Assembly (NCBI GenBank): GCA_947372535.1
Contig: CANBUA010000111.1
Location: 1 to 13,774 of the forward strand
Source: Burkholderiales bacterium
GTDB taxonomy: Bacteria > Pseudomonadota > Gammaproteobacteria > Burkholderiales > Burkholderiaceae
Direction: 5' to 3'
Length of the DNA stretch: 13,774 nt
The notes under the pieces are model-generated. The model ran no database searches. It was not told the origin of the DNA and worked only from the letters and a program-made list of their open reading frames with translations. This document shows, piece by piece, positions 1 to 8,148 of the stretch. Position 1 is the stretch's first letter, and every line of letters starts with the position of its first letter. The position numbers and the translations under genes are program-made.

Positions 1-2948
1 TCGTGATCAGCATCATCACCATCCGGCGCATCACCCGGCCTTTGCTGGAGCTCGAAGGGGGCGCCCGGCGCGTGGGCGAGGGCGACTACACCCACCGCAT
101 CGATTCGCATGAGCACGACGAGATCGGCCGCGTGGCCGCCGGTTTCAACCAGATGGTCGAGCGAATCGAGCAGCGCGAGCGCGCCATCAGCGAACAAGGC
201 TGGATCAAATCCAACCTGGCTGGTTTCCTGCCGATTTTTCAAAGCGGCAAGGACATGAAGGCGGTCATGCAGGCCGCGCTGGAAAAGCTCGCCGAAATCT
301 TGCACTCGCCCGTGCTGGTGCTTTACCTGCGGGACAACGACGAGGGGCAGGCCCGTCCCGGATTGAGCTGGTGCGCCAGCATCGCGGCCGAGCATGCCCC
401 CAAGCACATCGCCGCCGGTGAAGGCCTGGCGGGCCAATGCCTGATCGAAGGCCGGGCCATTCAAGTGGCGCCCGAGCCGTCGCATTACCTGCAACTGACC
501 TCGGCCCTGGGTGCCAGCCTGCCCCAGCAGTTGCTGGTCAACCCGGTCGCTGTTGATTCATCGGTCAAGGCCGTGCTGGAGATGGCCCTGATGACGCCGC
601 TCACCGAGGTGCAGCAGGAGTTCCTGAACCGCTTCTGCATCGACCTGGGCCTGGTGATCGACATGCTGCAGGCGCGCCAAGCCACCGAGAGCGCCCTCAA
701 GACGCAGACCGCCCTGGCCCACACGCTGGAACAACAGCGTGGCGAGCTGGCGCAGAACAACCAGGAGCTGGCGCAGCAAACCGTGCAGCTGCAAGCCTCC
801 GAGCGCCTGGCCCGCGAGCAGCAGGAAGAGTTGCGCCTGGCCAACCAGGAGCAGCAACAGGCCAACACCGAGCTGCGCGCCCTGACCCAGACGCTGGACC
901 TCAAGGCCCAGCAGCTGGCCGAGACTTCGGCCTTCAAATCCGAATTCCTGGCCAACATGTCGCACGAGTTGCGCACCCCGCTCAACAGCCTGTTGATCCT
1001 GTCCAAGCTGCTGGCCGAAGATGCCGATGCCCCCTTGTCGGTCAAGCAACAGCAATACGCGCGCACCATCCACGAGGCCGGCAACGACCTGCTGATCCAG
1101 ATCAATGAGATCCTGGACATGGCACGGGTCGAATCCGGCCAGGTGCGCATCGACGTCAAGGACATGCCCTTTGCCGAGTTGACACGCAAGGCCGAAGACG
1201 CCTTCCGGCAGGTGGCGCAATCGCGGCAACTGAGCTTCGACATCGACCTGGACGCGGCATTGAGCGCCAGCGTGCCCACCGATGCCAACCGCGTCTGGCA
1301 GGTCATCAAGAACCTGCTGTCCAACGCCTTCAAGTTCACGGCCCAAGGTGGCGTGCGGCTGAAGATCGCGCCGGCCACCAGCAGCAACGGTGCCATCCCG
1401 GGTGTGGCGCTGAGCGTCAAGGACAGCGGCATCGGCATCCCCGAGGACAAGCAGGCGCTGGTGTTCGAGGCTTTCCAGCAGGCCGACTCCGGCATCGCAC
1501 GGCAGTACGGCGGCACCGGCCTGGGGCTGTCCATCAGCTTGAAGCTGGCGCAGTTGCTGGGCGGCACGGTCACCCTGCGCAGCGAAGTGGGCCTGGGCAG
1601 CGAGTTCACGCTGTGGTTGCCGCTGGCCGGCCCGGCAGATGATGGCGAGGGCCTGGGCTCGGGTTCGCCAGCGGTCTACGCGCCGCCACCCTTCCATCCA
1701 ACGCCGGCACCGGTCGCGCTCAAAGCGCCTGGCCCCACGCTGGTGGCCTCTCAAGATGCCGCGGTCGATGCCTTTGTGATCAGCACCAGCGAGCCCGCTT
1801 TGCTGAACATGCTGGGGAACCTGGCACGCCAGCGCGGCATGACCCTGGTGCATGTGCCCGATGCCACGCAGCTCGTGGCCGCCTGCATCAAGCACCAGCC
1901 CGCCCTGGCGGTGCTGGACGTGCGCGCCGACACCTCTGTTCAATGGACGGCCATGGGCCACCTCAAGCAGGAATCGCGCACCCGACACATCGGCATCCAC
2001 GTGTTGTGTCACCCCGAGCAAAAGCCCCGCGCCATGCGCCTGGGCGCGGCCTCTTGCACCTTGCTGCCACTGTTGGCCGAGGCCGATTTGACCGAGGTGG
2101 TCGGCCGGCGCCTGGAGCGCCTGATGCAGCCCAAGCGCAACGTGATGGTGATCGAGGACGACCCCAAGCAGCAAGCTGCCATCCTGGCCCTGATCGGCAA
2201 TGGCGACATCCATGCCATCGGCGTGGCCACCGGCACGGAGGCGCTGGACATCCTGTGCAACGGCACGCGCATGGACTGCGTGGTGCTGGACCTGGGCCTG
2301 CCTGACATGGATGGCAGCGACCTGCTGAACAAGCTCAATGAAAAGCTGGGTTCGCAATCGCCGCCGGTCATCGTCTACACGGCGCGCATGCTCAGCAGCG
2401 ACGAGGAGCTCTCGCTCATGCGGCGCTCACACGCGCTGATCGTCAAGGGTGTGCATTCGCCCGAACGCCTGATCGACGAGCTCACGCTGCTGCTGAGCCG
2501 GCCAGCCTCGCGCCTGTCAGCGCAAACCAAAGCCCTGATCGACCGCAGCCGCCAGCATGACCCGGTGCTGGCTGGCCGCACCCTGCTGGTGGTCGATGAC
2601 GATGTGCGCAACATCTTCGCGATCTCCGCCGCGCTGGAAACCTACGGCGCCCAAGTCATCCACGCCGAGAACGGCCTGGACGGCATCAAGGCCCTGCAAG
2701 ACAACCCAGAAACTGCCTTGGTGCTGATGGACGTGATGATGCCCACGCTCGATGGCCTGGAGACCACGCGCCGCATCCGCAAGCTGCCCGGCCTGGACAA
2801 GCTGCCCATCATCGCCGTGACCGCCAAGGCCATGCCGGGTGACCGGGAATCCTGCATCGCCGCCGGCGCCTCCGACTACCTCTCCAAACCCGTGGACATG
2901 GACCACATGCGCGCCATGATCCGGGTCTGGCTGGCGCAGACCCCATGA
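1..2948 (+). CDS. Hybrid sensor histidine kinase with three receiver domains (5' end outside window)
   Basis: Membrane-linked hybrid sensor kinase, cut by the window edge; the frame is open at base 1, so the sensor region and first membrane segment are missing. The visible part begins at the end of a membrane helix and a HAMP linker (residues about 1-58, counting from the codon at base 3). A GAF-like domain follows (about 68-222), then a long Gln/Glu/Leu-rich coiled coil (about 225-315). The HisKA domain has phospho-acceptor His321 in SHELRTPL. The ATPase has the N box (Asn437/Asn441), DSGIGI (474-479) and GGTGLG (503-508). Three receivers follow: the first is degenerate, with Asp639 but no acidic pair; the second has Asp719/Asp720 and Asp763; the third is complete with Asp865-867, Asp910 and Lys962. 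It presumably autophosphorylates and passes phosphate to its own or downstream receivers. The signal is unknown. The stop overlaps the start of the CheR-like gene, so the two are probably co-translated. Confidence 0.95.
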   Translation, partial: VISIITIRRITRPLLELEGGARRVGEGDYTHRIDSHEHDEIGRVAAGFNQMVERIEQRERAISEQGWIKSNLAGFLPIFQSGKDMKAVMQAALEKLAEILHSPVLVLYLRDNDEGQARPGLSWCASIAAEHAPKHIAAGEGLAGQCLIEGRAIQVAPEPSHYLQLTSALGASLPQQLLVNPVAVDSSVKAVLEMALMTPLTEVQQEFLNRFCIDLGLVIDMLQARQATESALKTQTALAHTLEQQRGELAQNNQELAQQTVQLQASERLAREQQEELRLANQEQQQANTELRALTQTLDLKAQQLAETSAFKSEFLANMSHELRTPLNSLLILSKLLAEDADAPLSVKQQQYARTIHEAGNDLLIQINEILDMARVESGQVRIDVKDMPFAELTRKAEDAFRQVAQSRQLSFDIDLDAALSASVPTDANRVWQVIKNLLSNAFKFTAQGGVRLKIAPATSSNGAIPGVALSVKDSGIGIPEDKQALVFEAFQQADSGIARQYGGTGLGLSISLKLAQLLGGTVTLRSEVGLGSEFTLWLPLAGPADDGEGLGSGSPAVYAPPPFHPTPAPVALKAPGPTLVASQDAAVDAFVISTSEPALLNMLGNLARQRGMTLVHVPDATQLVAACIKHQPALAVLDVRADTSVQWTAMGHLKQESRTRHIGIHVLCHPEQKPRAMRLGAASCTLLPLLAEADLTEVVGRRLERLMQPKRNVMVIEDDPKQQAAILALIGNGDIHAIGVATGTEALDILCNGTRMDCVVLDLGLPDMDGSDLLNKLNEKLGSQSPPVIVYTARMLSSDEELSLMRRSHALIVKGVHSPERLIDELTLLLSRPASRLSAQTKALIDRSRQHDPVLAGRTLLVVDDDVRNIFAISAALETYGAQVIHAENGLDGIKALQDNPETALVLMDVMMPTLDGLETTRRIRKLPGLDKLPIIAVTAKAMPGDRESCIAAGASDYLSKPVDMDHMRAMIRVWLAQTP

Positions 2949-3781
2949 TCCCCATGACCGAACCGGCGCGCATCGACCCCCGCACGGAGCTGACCGCCTT
3001 CATCGACGGCGTCTCGCGGTTGACGGGCATCGATTTCAAGCGCTATCAACGTGAGGCCTTGCTGCGGCGCGTGCTGCCGCGCATGGAGATCGAATCGCTG
3101 GGCTCGCTGGGCGAGTTGCTGGACAAGGCCAGCAGGGACCGCGCATGCATGGCGCGCCTGCATTCGGACCTGACCCTGCACGTGACGTCCATGTTCCGTG
3201 ACCCAAGCTTCTTCAAGCTGGTGCGCCAGCAGTTGGGCGTGCTGGGCACCTACCCGCGCTCGCGCCTGTGGGTGGCGGGTTGTTCGACCGGCGCCGAGGT
3301 CTACACCTACCTGATCTTGCTCAAGGAAGCCGGCCTGGCCGAGCAATGCCGCGTCTACGCCACCGACGTCAGCGCCGAGGTGCTGCGCCAGGCTTGCTCA
3401 GGCCAGCTCGACATCCACCTGCTGCCCGATTACGAGCGCTGCTACCAGGCATCAGGCGGCACGGGCCGGCTGATGGATTATTGCCAGCATCACGATGGCC
3501 AGTTGCGCCTGCACCCCGACCTGCTCAAGGGCGTCGTGTTCAACGTGCACAACCTGTTGGCCGATGCTTCTTTCAACGAGTTCCAGTTCATCTCCTGCCG
3601 CAACGTGATCATGTATTTCGATGAACTCGGGCAACGCATGAGCCATGAACTGCTGCACCAGAGCCTGGCGCCCTTCGGGCACCTGGGCCTGGGCATTGGC
3701 GAGTCCTTGCTGCACTCGCCACAACAACGTGATTACCAGGCCGTCAGTGGCAGCGAGGCGCTCTACCGGCGCCTTCGCTGA
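2945..3781 (+). CDS. CheR-type protein-glutamate O-methyltransferase
   Basis: Predicted S-adenosylmethionine-dependent methyltransferase of the CheR family, which methylates glutamates of chemoreceptor-like signalling proteins. At 278 aa it has the usual CheR length. The N-terminal helical part holds the RDPSFF stretch. The SAM-binding motif reads AGCSTGAEVYT where AGCATGEExYS is common, followed by ATDVS and the late motif CRNVIMYF. The ATG overlaps the kinase stop codon (ATGA), suggesting translational coupling. A second in-frame ATG nine bases later is an alternative start. No classical chemoreceptor, CheA, CheW or CheB is seen nearby, so it more likely belongs to a kinase-centred signalling unit than to a flagellar chemotaxis operon. 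The family is clear; the substrate is an inference. Confidence 0.9.
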   Translation: MIPMTEPARIDPRTELTAFIDGVSRLTGIDFKRYQREALLRRVLPRMEIESLGSLGELLDKASRDRACMARLHSDLTLHVTSMFRDPSFFKLVRQQLGVLGTYPRSRLWVAGCSTGAEVYTYLILLKEAGLAEQCRVYATDVSAEVLRQACSGQLDIHLLPDYERCYQASGGTGRLMDYCQHHDGQLRLHPDLLKGVVFNVHNLLADASFNEFQFISCRNVIMYFDELGQRMSHELLHQSLAPFGHLGLGIGESLLHSPQQRDYQAVSGSEALYRRLR

Positions 3782-3819
3782 TGGCCCCCGCGTATTCATA
3801 ACCATCGAAGGATGAGGTC

Positions 3820-5022
3820 ATGACCAAGCAGCCAAACGAGCCGGTGAACATCCTGATGGTCGATGACGTCGAGGCCAACCTGATCGCGCTCGAAGCCATC
3901 CTGGAGCCTCTGGGGCAGCGGCTGGTGCGCGCCCAATCGGGCACCGAGGCCTTGCGTCAACTGCTCAACGATGACTTCGCGGTGGTGCTGTTGGACGTGC
4001 GCATGCCCGACATGAGCGGCTTCGAGGCGGCCACCTTGATCCGCAGCCGACCCCGCTCTCGCAACACGCCCATCATTTTTCTGACCGGCTCGGCGCAGAC
4101 CAGCGATGCCATGTTCGAGGGGTACTCGACCGGTGCGGTGGACTACCTGATGAAACCGGCCTCACCGCCCATGCTGCGCTCCAAGGTGGAGGTGTTCATC
4201 CAATTGGCCATGGCCCGGGTGGCCCTGGAAAAACAGGTCCAGGAAAAAGCGCTGGCCGCCCAGGATCTGGCCGCCGCCAACCTGGAGCTGGACTCCTTCT
4301 GCGCTGCCGTGGCGCATGACCTGCGCACACCGCTCTCACAGGTGATGGGCTTTGCGCAGCTGCTGGAGATGACCGCGGCCCACAAGCTCGACGCCAAGGA
4401 GCAGCAGCACCTGGCGCGCATCGTCAACGTGGGCCACCACATGACGCAGATGGTCAACGATTTTCTGACCTTCGCGCGGCTGAGCTCCGTGCCGCTGACC
4501 ATGTCCGAGGTGAACATGGACGAGCTGGTCAATTCGGTGGTCAACGAACAGACGCAGGGCTTTGGCGCCGTGCCCGGCGTGGCGTGGCGCATCGAGCACC
4601 TGCCCGCCACGCGGGGCGACCCCAACATGCTGGCCCACGTCTGGAGCAACCTCATCTCCAACGCCCTGAAGTACTCCAGCCGCAGCCACCCGCCCCGCGT
4701 CACCTTGCAAGGCAGCGACGATGGCGTGGAATGCGTCTACTGGGTGATCGACAACGGCGTGGGTTTCGACATGAGCCAGTCGCACCGCCTGTTCACGGCC
4801 TTCTCGCGCCTGCACGCGCCCAGCAACTACGAAGGCATCGGCATCGGCCTGTCGCTGGTCAAGCGCATCGTGGCGCGGCACGGTGGCCGGGTCTGGGCCG
4901 ACAGCGAATCCGGCAAGGGCGCCACCTTCTTTTTCTCGCTGCCCTCCAAGGGCCGTTATGCGCCCGAACTGCAACCTTTGGCCGCCGAACAGATCGACCA
5001 AAAGACATCTGCGGCGGCCTGA
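3820..5022 (+). CDS. Receiver-histidine kinase hybrid (REC-HisKA-HATPase)
   Basis: Soluble two-component protein of 400 aa with a receiver domain in front of a kinase core. The receiver (about 10-125) has acidic pair Asp15/Asp16, phospho-acceptor Asp59 in LLDVRMPDMSG and Lys112 in the YLMKP motif. A short coiled coil links it to HisKA with His166 in AHDLRTPL. The ATPase has Asn277/Asn281, DNGVGF from Asp311 and the G2 loop GIGIGL at 339-344. The kinase half resembles the output modules of phytochrome-type kinases, but no photosensory domain is present. There are no membrane segments. A good ribosome-binding site (GAAGGA) lies 8 bases before the ATG. It follows the CheR-like gene after 38 bases and probably belongs to the same operon, where the first kinase could phosphorylate its receiver. 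No DNA-binding output domain is encoded here. Confidence 0.93.
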   Translation: MTKQPNEPVNILMVDDVEANLIALEAILEPLGQRLVRAQSGTEALRQLLNDDFAVVLLDVRMPDMSGFEAATLIRSRPRSRNTPIIFLTGSAQTSDAMFEGYSTGAVDYLMKPASPPMLRSKVEVFIQLAMARVALEKQVQEKALAAQDLAAANLELDSFCAAVAHDLRTPLSQVMGFAQLLEMTAAHKLDAKEQQHLARIVNVGHHMTQMVNDFLTFARLSSVPLTMSEVNMDELVNSVVNEQTQGFGAVPGVAWRIEHLPATRGDPNMLAHVWSNLISNALKYSSRSHPPRVTLQGSDDGVECVYWVIDNGVGFDMSQSHRLFTAFSRLHAPSNYEGIGIGLSLVKRIVARHGGRVWADSESGKGATFFFSLPSKGRYAPELQPLAAEQIDQKTSAAA

Positions 5023-5045
5023 GCCTGCACGCGACAAGTTCGAGA

Positions 5046-5903
5046 TCAGCCTCGCCGCCGCCCCGGGCTGGCCGCCTCAAGCTTGTCGTTGAGCCGGCGC
5101 ATGATCCACTCATAGGGCCAGGCCCACTTGCGCTGCAGCCAGTAGCCCAGCCGGATGTCACGGGAGGTGAACACCATGTAGCGGTTGGCCTTGATGCCCT
5201 TGAGGATGGCGTGTGCGGCCACTTCCGGCGTGATGGCCTTGGCCTGGAACTCGGCGCGCAAGGCCCTCACCTTGGGGTCTTGCAGGTCCACCCCCTGGAT
5301 GTCGACCGTGTCCACCAAGCCAGTGTTGACCGCCCCGGGGCAGACCAGGCTCACGCCGATGCCATGGCGCGCCAGGTCAAAGCGAAGCACCTCGGAGATG
5401 CCCCGCAAGCCGAACTTGCTGGCGCTGTAGGCCGCGTGCCAGGGCAGGCCGAACAGCCCGGCGGCCGATGAGACATTGACGATGTGGCCGCCCTTGCCCG
5501 CCGCGATCATGCCAGGCACGAAGCACTCCAGCACGTGGATGGGGCCCATCAGGTTGACATCCACACAGCGTTGCCAATGGTGGTGCTCAAGGTGCTCGAT
5601 GCGGCCCCAGATCGAGATGCCGGCGATGTTCATGAGCACGTCCGGGTGACCGTGTGCCTGCTGGATCTCCAGCGACCAGGCCTTGACCGCGCCGAAGCGG
5701 CTGATGTCCATCGCCTTGGCCATCAGCACCGTGCCGCCTTCTGCCTGGATGCTGGCGGCCACCTGGGCCAGTGCGGGGGCATTGATGTCCGTCAACAGGA
5801 GACGGGCGCCCTCGCGCGCAGCCGCCACCGCGGTGGCCTGGCCGATGCCGCTGGCGGCCCCGGTGATCAGGCAGGTCTTGTCGTTCAGCCGGGTGACGGG
5901 CAT
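5046..5903 (-). CDS. Short-chain dehydrogenase/reductase (SDR family)
   Basis: Classical SDR oxidoreductase; substrate not identifiable. Numbering from the ATG at 5903, the glycine-rich cofactor motif TGAASGIG is at 14-21. Asp39 ends the second strand, which in this family usually favours NAD(H) over NADP(H). NIAG at 92-95 replaces the common NNAG. The catalytic set is Asn117, Ser146, Tyr159 and Lys163 (YSASK). Length is 285 aa, with a basic, slightly extended C-terminus containing several Trp and Arg residues. An in-frame TTG six bases further upstream is an alternative start; neither start has a strong ribosome-binding site. It converges on the kinase gene with only 23 bases between the stops and is divergent from the next gene, so it is probably an independent transcription unit. 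Confidence 0.9.
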   Translation of the reverse strand: MPVTRLNDKTCLITGAASGIGQATAVAAAREGARLLLTDINAPALAQVAASIQAEGGTVLMAKAMDISRFGAVKAWSLEIQQAHGHPDVLMNIAGISIWGRIEHLEHHHWQRCVDVNLMGPIHVLECFVPGMIAAGKGGHIVNVSSAAGLFGLPWHAAYSASKFGLRGISEVLRFDLARHGIGVSLVCPGAVNTGLVDTVDIQGVDLQDPKVRALRAEFQAKAITPEVAAHAILKGIKANRYMVFTSRDIRLGYWLQRKWAWPYEWIMRRLNDKLEAASPGRRRG

Positions 5904-6000
5904 GGTCAATGGCGTTCATGGAGGAAAGGCCATGGTATGCCACGGCGACGACCTCGTCTGCTGGGTATGATCCCTTTCTTGACTGCTTTGGCATCCTCGA

Positions 6001-7038
6001 TTGACGCACCCGATTTTCATCCTCGCTCGCCGACTGGCCCGCCTGAGCATCGTGCTGTTCACCGCCGGCGTGCTGCTCGTGTCGCTGGCCCGTTTCATCG
6101 GCCCCGAGCGCCACTGGTGGCTGGCCCTGACGCAGTTCCTGCCCTTTCACTTCTACTGGGCCGCTGCCGTGGTACCGGTGCTGGGATCGTTCCTGCTGGG
6201 ACGCTGGTGGCGTGCCGCCGTCTGGCTGAGCCTGCTGCTGATCGTGACGGTGGTGATGGGGCTGCAAATCAATCGCGGCGACACCGGTAGCAAGCCCCTG
6301 CGGCTGATGACTTACAACGCCAAGACCAGTCTGGCTGTCCGGCGCCCGGCAGGCATGCGGGCCTTGAGAGAAGAGATTCGACGCCAGGACCCGGACATCC
6401 TGGTCATGCAGGATGCCAATGAGATGGCTGACTTGCCACGGCCCCTGCCCTCCAACTGGGGCAAGGCCTTCGGATCGCGAGAGGTGTACATGTTTGGGCA
6501 ATACGTGGTGGCCAGCAGGTTCCCATTGCGTCAGTGCGCGCCATACTTTCCGCTGCCGCACAGCCTGGCGCTGATGTATGTGCATTGCATCGTGCAGGCC
6601 CATGGCATGGAGCTGGACCTCTACACCGTGCACCTGCTGACGCCCCGCCAAGGCCTCAATGCCGCGCGCTGGCAGTTGTGGGATGGCCTGCCGGACTGGC
6701 AGCGCAATGTCACCTACCGCCTGGCCCAGGGCGTGATCATGAGCCAGGTCGTGGCCAAAAGCCGCCGCCCGGTCATCATCGCGGGTGACCTCAACTCGTC
6801 GCAATCTTCGGTGGTGGTGCAGGCCCTGACCACCGCCGGGGTGCGTGATGCCTTTGCCAGCGCAGGGCGCGGCTACGGCTACACCTATGGCCACGACCTG
6901 CGGCCCGGGGTGTCCTTCCTGCGGATCGACCATGTGATGGTCTCGCCGAGCATCGGGGTGGCGCGTTGTGTGGCCGGTGGCAGCGAGGGCTCCGAGCACC
7001 GCCCGGTCATCGCCGACTTGCTCCTGCAACGGGATTGA
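6001..7038 (+). CDS. Membrane-anchored endonuclease/exonuclease/phosphatase-family protein
   Basis: 345-aa protein with three hydrophobic segments (about 15-33, 51-69 and 72-90) followed by an EEP-fold domain, probably outside the cytoplasmic membrane. EEP signatures: Asn106 in MTYNAK, Gln137-Asp138 where the family usually has Gln-Glu, the YTVHL strand, Asp263/Asn265 in AGDLNSS, Asp310-His311 in RIDH, and His333 in SEHRP. The metal-site Glu-to-Asp change is odd but conservative. Family members cleave phosphodiester or phosphomonoester bonds in nucleic acids, lipids or inositol phosphates, so the substrate here cannot be given. The start is a TTG; there is no in-frame ATG before the membrane segments and no good ribosome-binding site, so the exact start is uncertain. 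A TATGAT at 5966-5971 could be a -10 element, but no convincing -35 is present. Confidence 0.85.
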   Translation: MTHPIFILARRLARLSIVLFTAGVLLVSLARFIGPERHWWLALTQFLPFHFYWAAAVVPVLGSFLLGRWWRAAVWLSLLLIVTVVMGLQINRGDTGSKPLRLMTYNAKTSLAVRRPAGMRALREEIRRQDPDILVMQDANEMADLPRPLPSNWGKAFGSREVYMFGQYVVASRFPLRQCAPYFPLPHSLALMYVHCIVQAHGMELDLYTVHLLTPRQGLNAARWQLWDGLPDWQRNVTYRLAQGVIMSQVVAKSRRPVIIAGDLNSSQSSVVVQALTTAGVRDAFASAGRGYGYTYGHDLRPGVSFLRIDHVMVSPSIGVARCVAGGSEGSEHRPVIADLLLQRD

Positions 7039-7082
7039 CCGCCATCCGGCAAAAACGTCACGCGATTCTTCAAAATGACCGA

Positions 7083-7113
7083 CGGGGCAGGCCCCCGATG
7101 GAAACCTGCCCCG
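7083..7113. terminator. GC-rich hairpin between convergent genes
   Basis: A perfect 9-bp inverted repeat (CGGGGCAGG at 7083-7091, CCTGCCCCG at 7105-7113) with a 13-base loop lies between the stop of the EEP gene and the stop of the Q-rich gene. There is no T-tract, so it is a terminator-like structure that could act for either strand rather than a textbook intrinsic terminator. Confidence 0.5.
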
Positions 7114-7161
7114 CCATGCCAAGCGCCTAAGGCCGGCCGCTAGGCAGGCCTCGCTCGATGA

Positions 7162-7443
7162 TCACTCATCGAACTGGCTGTTGGACTTGCTGCCGCTTTG
7201 TGGGCGAGACTGGCTGCCAGAAGGGCTGTTCGATTGATTGTTGGACTGCTTGGACGCCTGGTTACTGCCCTGCTGGCCGACCTTGCCTTGATCCTGCTGC
7301 TGAGGACGGCTCTTGTCCTTGTTGGCATCAGGCTGCTGCTGGCCGCCCACGTTCTGGCGGGATTGTCCAGCCTGGTTCTGCTTTTGCAGATCCTGCTGTG
7401 CTTGTTGGCCAGAGGGCTTGTTCGATTGGTTTTGCTGAGTCAT
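7162..7443 (-). CDS. Gln/Ser/Asn-rich, intrinsically disordered small protein
   Basis: 93-aa protein composed almost entirely of Gln, Ser, Asn, Gly, Lys, Pro and Asp, with no Cys or Trp, a single Phe near the C-terminus and no hydrophobic segment. It should be disordered and cytosolic. Runs such as GQQAQQ, PQQQDQG and SNNQSNSPSGS give it a prion-like or hydrophilin-like look. I do not recognise a named family. Reality is supported by its own upstream sigma-54 type promoter, an AAAGGG ribosome-binding site before the ATG, and its position between the nucleotidyltransferase gene and a terminator-like hairpin. A protective role under desiccation or osmotic stress is possible but only inferred from composition. 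Confidence 0.7.
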   Translation of the reverse strand: MTQQNQSNKPSGQQAQQDLQKQNQAGQSRQNVGGQQQPDANKDKSRPQQQDQGKVGQQGSNQASKQSNNQSNSPSGSQSRPQSGSKSNSQFDE

Positions 7444-7479
7444 GGTGTGTACCCTTTACGTTCCGCGCTTGCGCGCACA

Positions 7480-7492
7480 GTGCGGATTGCAC
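7480..7492 (-). promoter_or_regulatory. 5'-terminal stem-loop of the Q-rich gene transcript
   Basis: GTGC-N5-GCAC forms a small stem-loop that begins within a base or two of the transcription start predicted from the -24/-12 element at 7504-7519. A second short GC-rich dyad (GCGC-N2-GCGC) lies just downstream in the leader. The stem is only 4 bp, so alone it is weak; it matters because other predicted sigma-54 transcripts here also carry 5' stem-loops. Confidence 0.35.
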
Positions 7493-7503
7493 GCTCAAAA
7501 AGG

Positions 7504-7519
7504 GGCAACGGGCATGCCC
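7504..7519 (-). promoter_or_regulatory. Sigma-54 (-24/-12) promoter of the Q-rich gene
   Basis: On the minus strand the site reads GGGCATG-CCCG-TTGC-C, against the consensus TGGCACG-N4-TTGCW, with exact GG-N10-GC spacing. Predicted start near 7493 gives a leader of about 50 bases. It lies entirely in the gap after the nucleotidyltransferase stop codon. Confidence 0.65.
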
Positions 7520-7538
7520 AGCCGCCAGCAAACCGGCA

Positions 7539-8108
7539 TCAGGAACGTGTCACATCGTAAAGCTGCACCGACACGGAAGCCAGGCCTTCGGGGGCATAGG
7601 CCGGCTTGGGATGACGGATGCGATCAACCAGCCCGGTTGTCGAGAAATTGCGATGACGGGGCAACGCCAGGCTGCGCCCACCCCAGGTGCTCATGAGGCG
7701 TGTTTCAGGTTGCAGCGAGATGTCGTCTTCGTCACCGCTGACATAGATCTCGGGGCGCACCCGGGCCAGCAGCCGCAGCGCGTTGGCCTCGTGAAAACAG
7801 GTGACCAGGGACACGGACTCCAGGGCGGCCAGCACCCAAGCGCGGTCGATGTCCTGATTGAAGGGCTGCCCCGTGCCAGGGCCAAGCAGCCGGGCAGAGG
7901 CATCCGTGTGGATGGCCACGATGAGGGAGGCGCCCTGTCGGCGCGCCTCCGTCAGGCGCTGTACATGGCCACGGTGCAGCAGGTCAAACACGCCATGCGT
8001 GAAGACCCAAGGTTTGGGCAGTTGCCAAAGCACCGTCTGCAATCGCTCGGGCTCGCAGAACTTGGCCGGCCACGGCGACTCGGTGCGAGGGAGATGAACA
8101 TGCTGCAT
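7539..8108 (-). CDS. HldE/RfaE2-like nucleotidyltransferase
   Basis: 189-aa protein of the cytidylyltransferase-like fold. The nucleotide-binding motif is FTHGVFDLLHRGH (HRGH at 45-48), followed by a VAIHTDAS strand (64-71) matching the VAVNSDAS region of HldE. SGDED at 124-128 stands where HldE-type enzymes have KGGDY, and FSTTGLVDRI (155-164) matches the C-terminal STT motif. This resembles the adenylyltransferase half of HldE, which transfers AMP to heptose-1-phosphate in LPS-core precursor synthesis, but the changed KGGDY motif leaves the sugar substrate open. The ATG at 8108 was chosen because AAGGGAGA lies just upstream; the longer open frame would run into the barrel gene. It follows the barrel gene by 40 bases without a terminator, so the two are likely co-transcribed from the sigma-54 type promoter at 8822-8837. 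Confidence 0.85.
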   Translation of the reverse strand: MQHVHLPRTESPWPAKFCEPERLQTVLWQLPKPWVFTHGVFDLLHRGHVQRLTEARRQGASLIVAIHTDASARLLGPGTGQPFNQDIDRAWVLAALESVSLVTCFHEANALRLLARVRPEIYVSGDEDDISLQPETRLMSTWGGRSLALPRHRNFSTTGLVDRIRHPKPAYAPEGLASVSVQLYDVTRS

Positions 8109-8148
8109 GAATTCTCCCTTGCGCTGGCCGACGTGAGGATCCCGATGA

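Noticed and set aside
558..2357. 599-codon open frame on the minus strand inside the hybrid kinase gene
   Set aside because: His/Gln/Leu/Gly-rich shadow translation of a GC-rich coding region; the plus strand encodes clear kinase and receiver motifs.
5587..7122. 511-codon minus-strand frame across the SDR and EEP genes
   Set aside because: Overlaps two genes with intact catalytic motifs and shows no domain itself.
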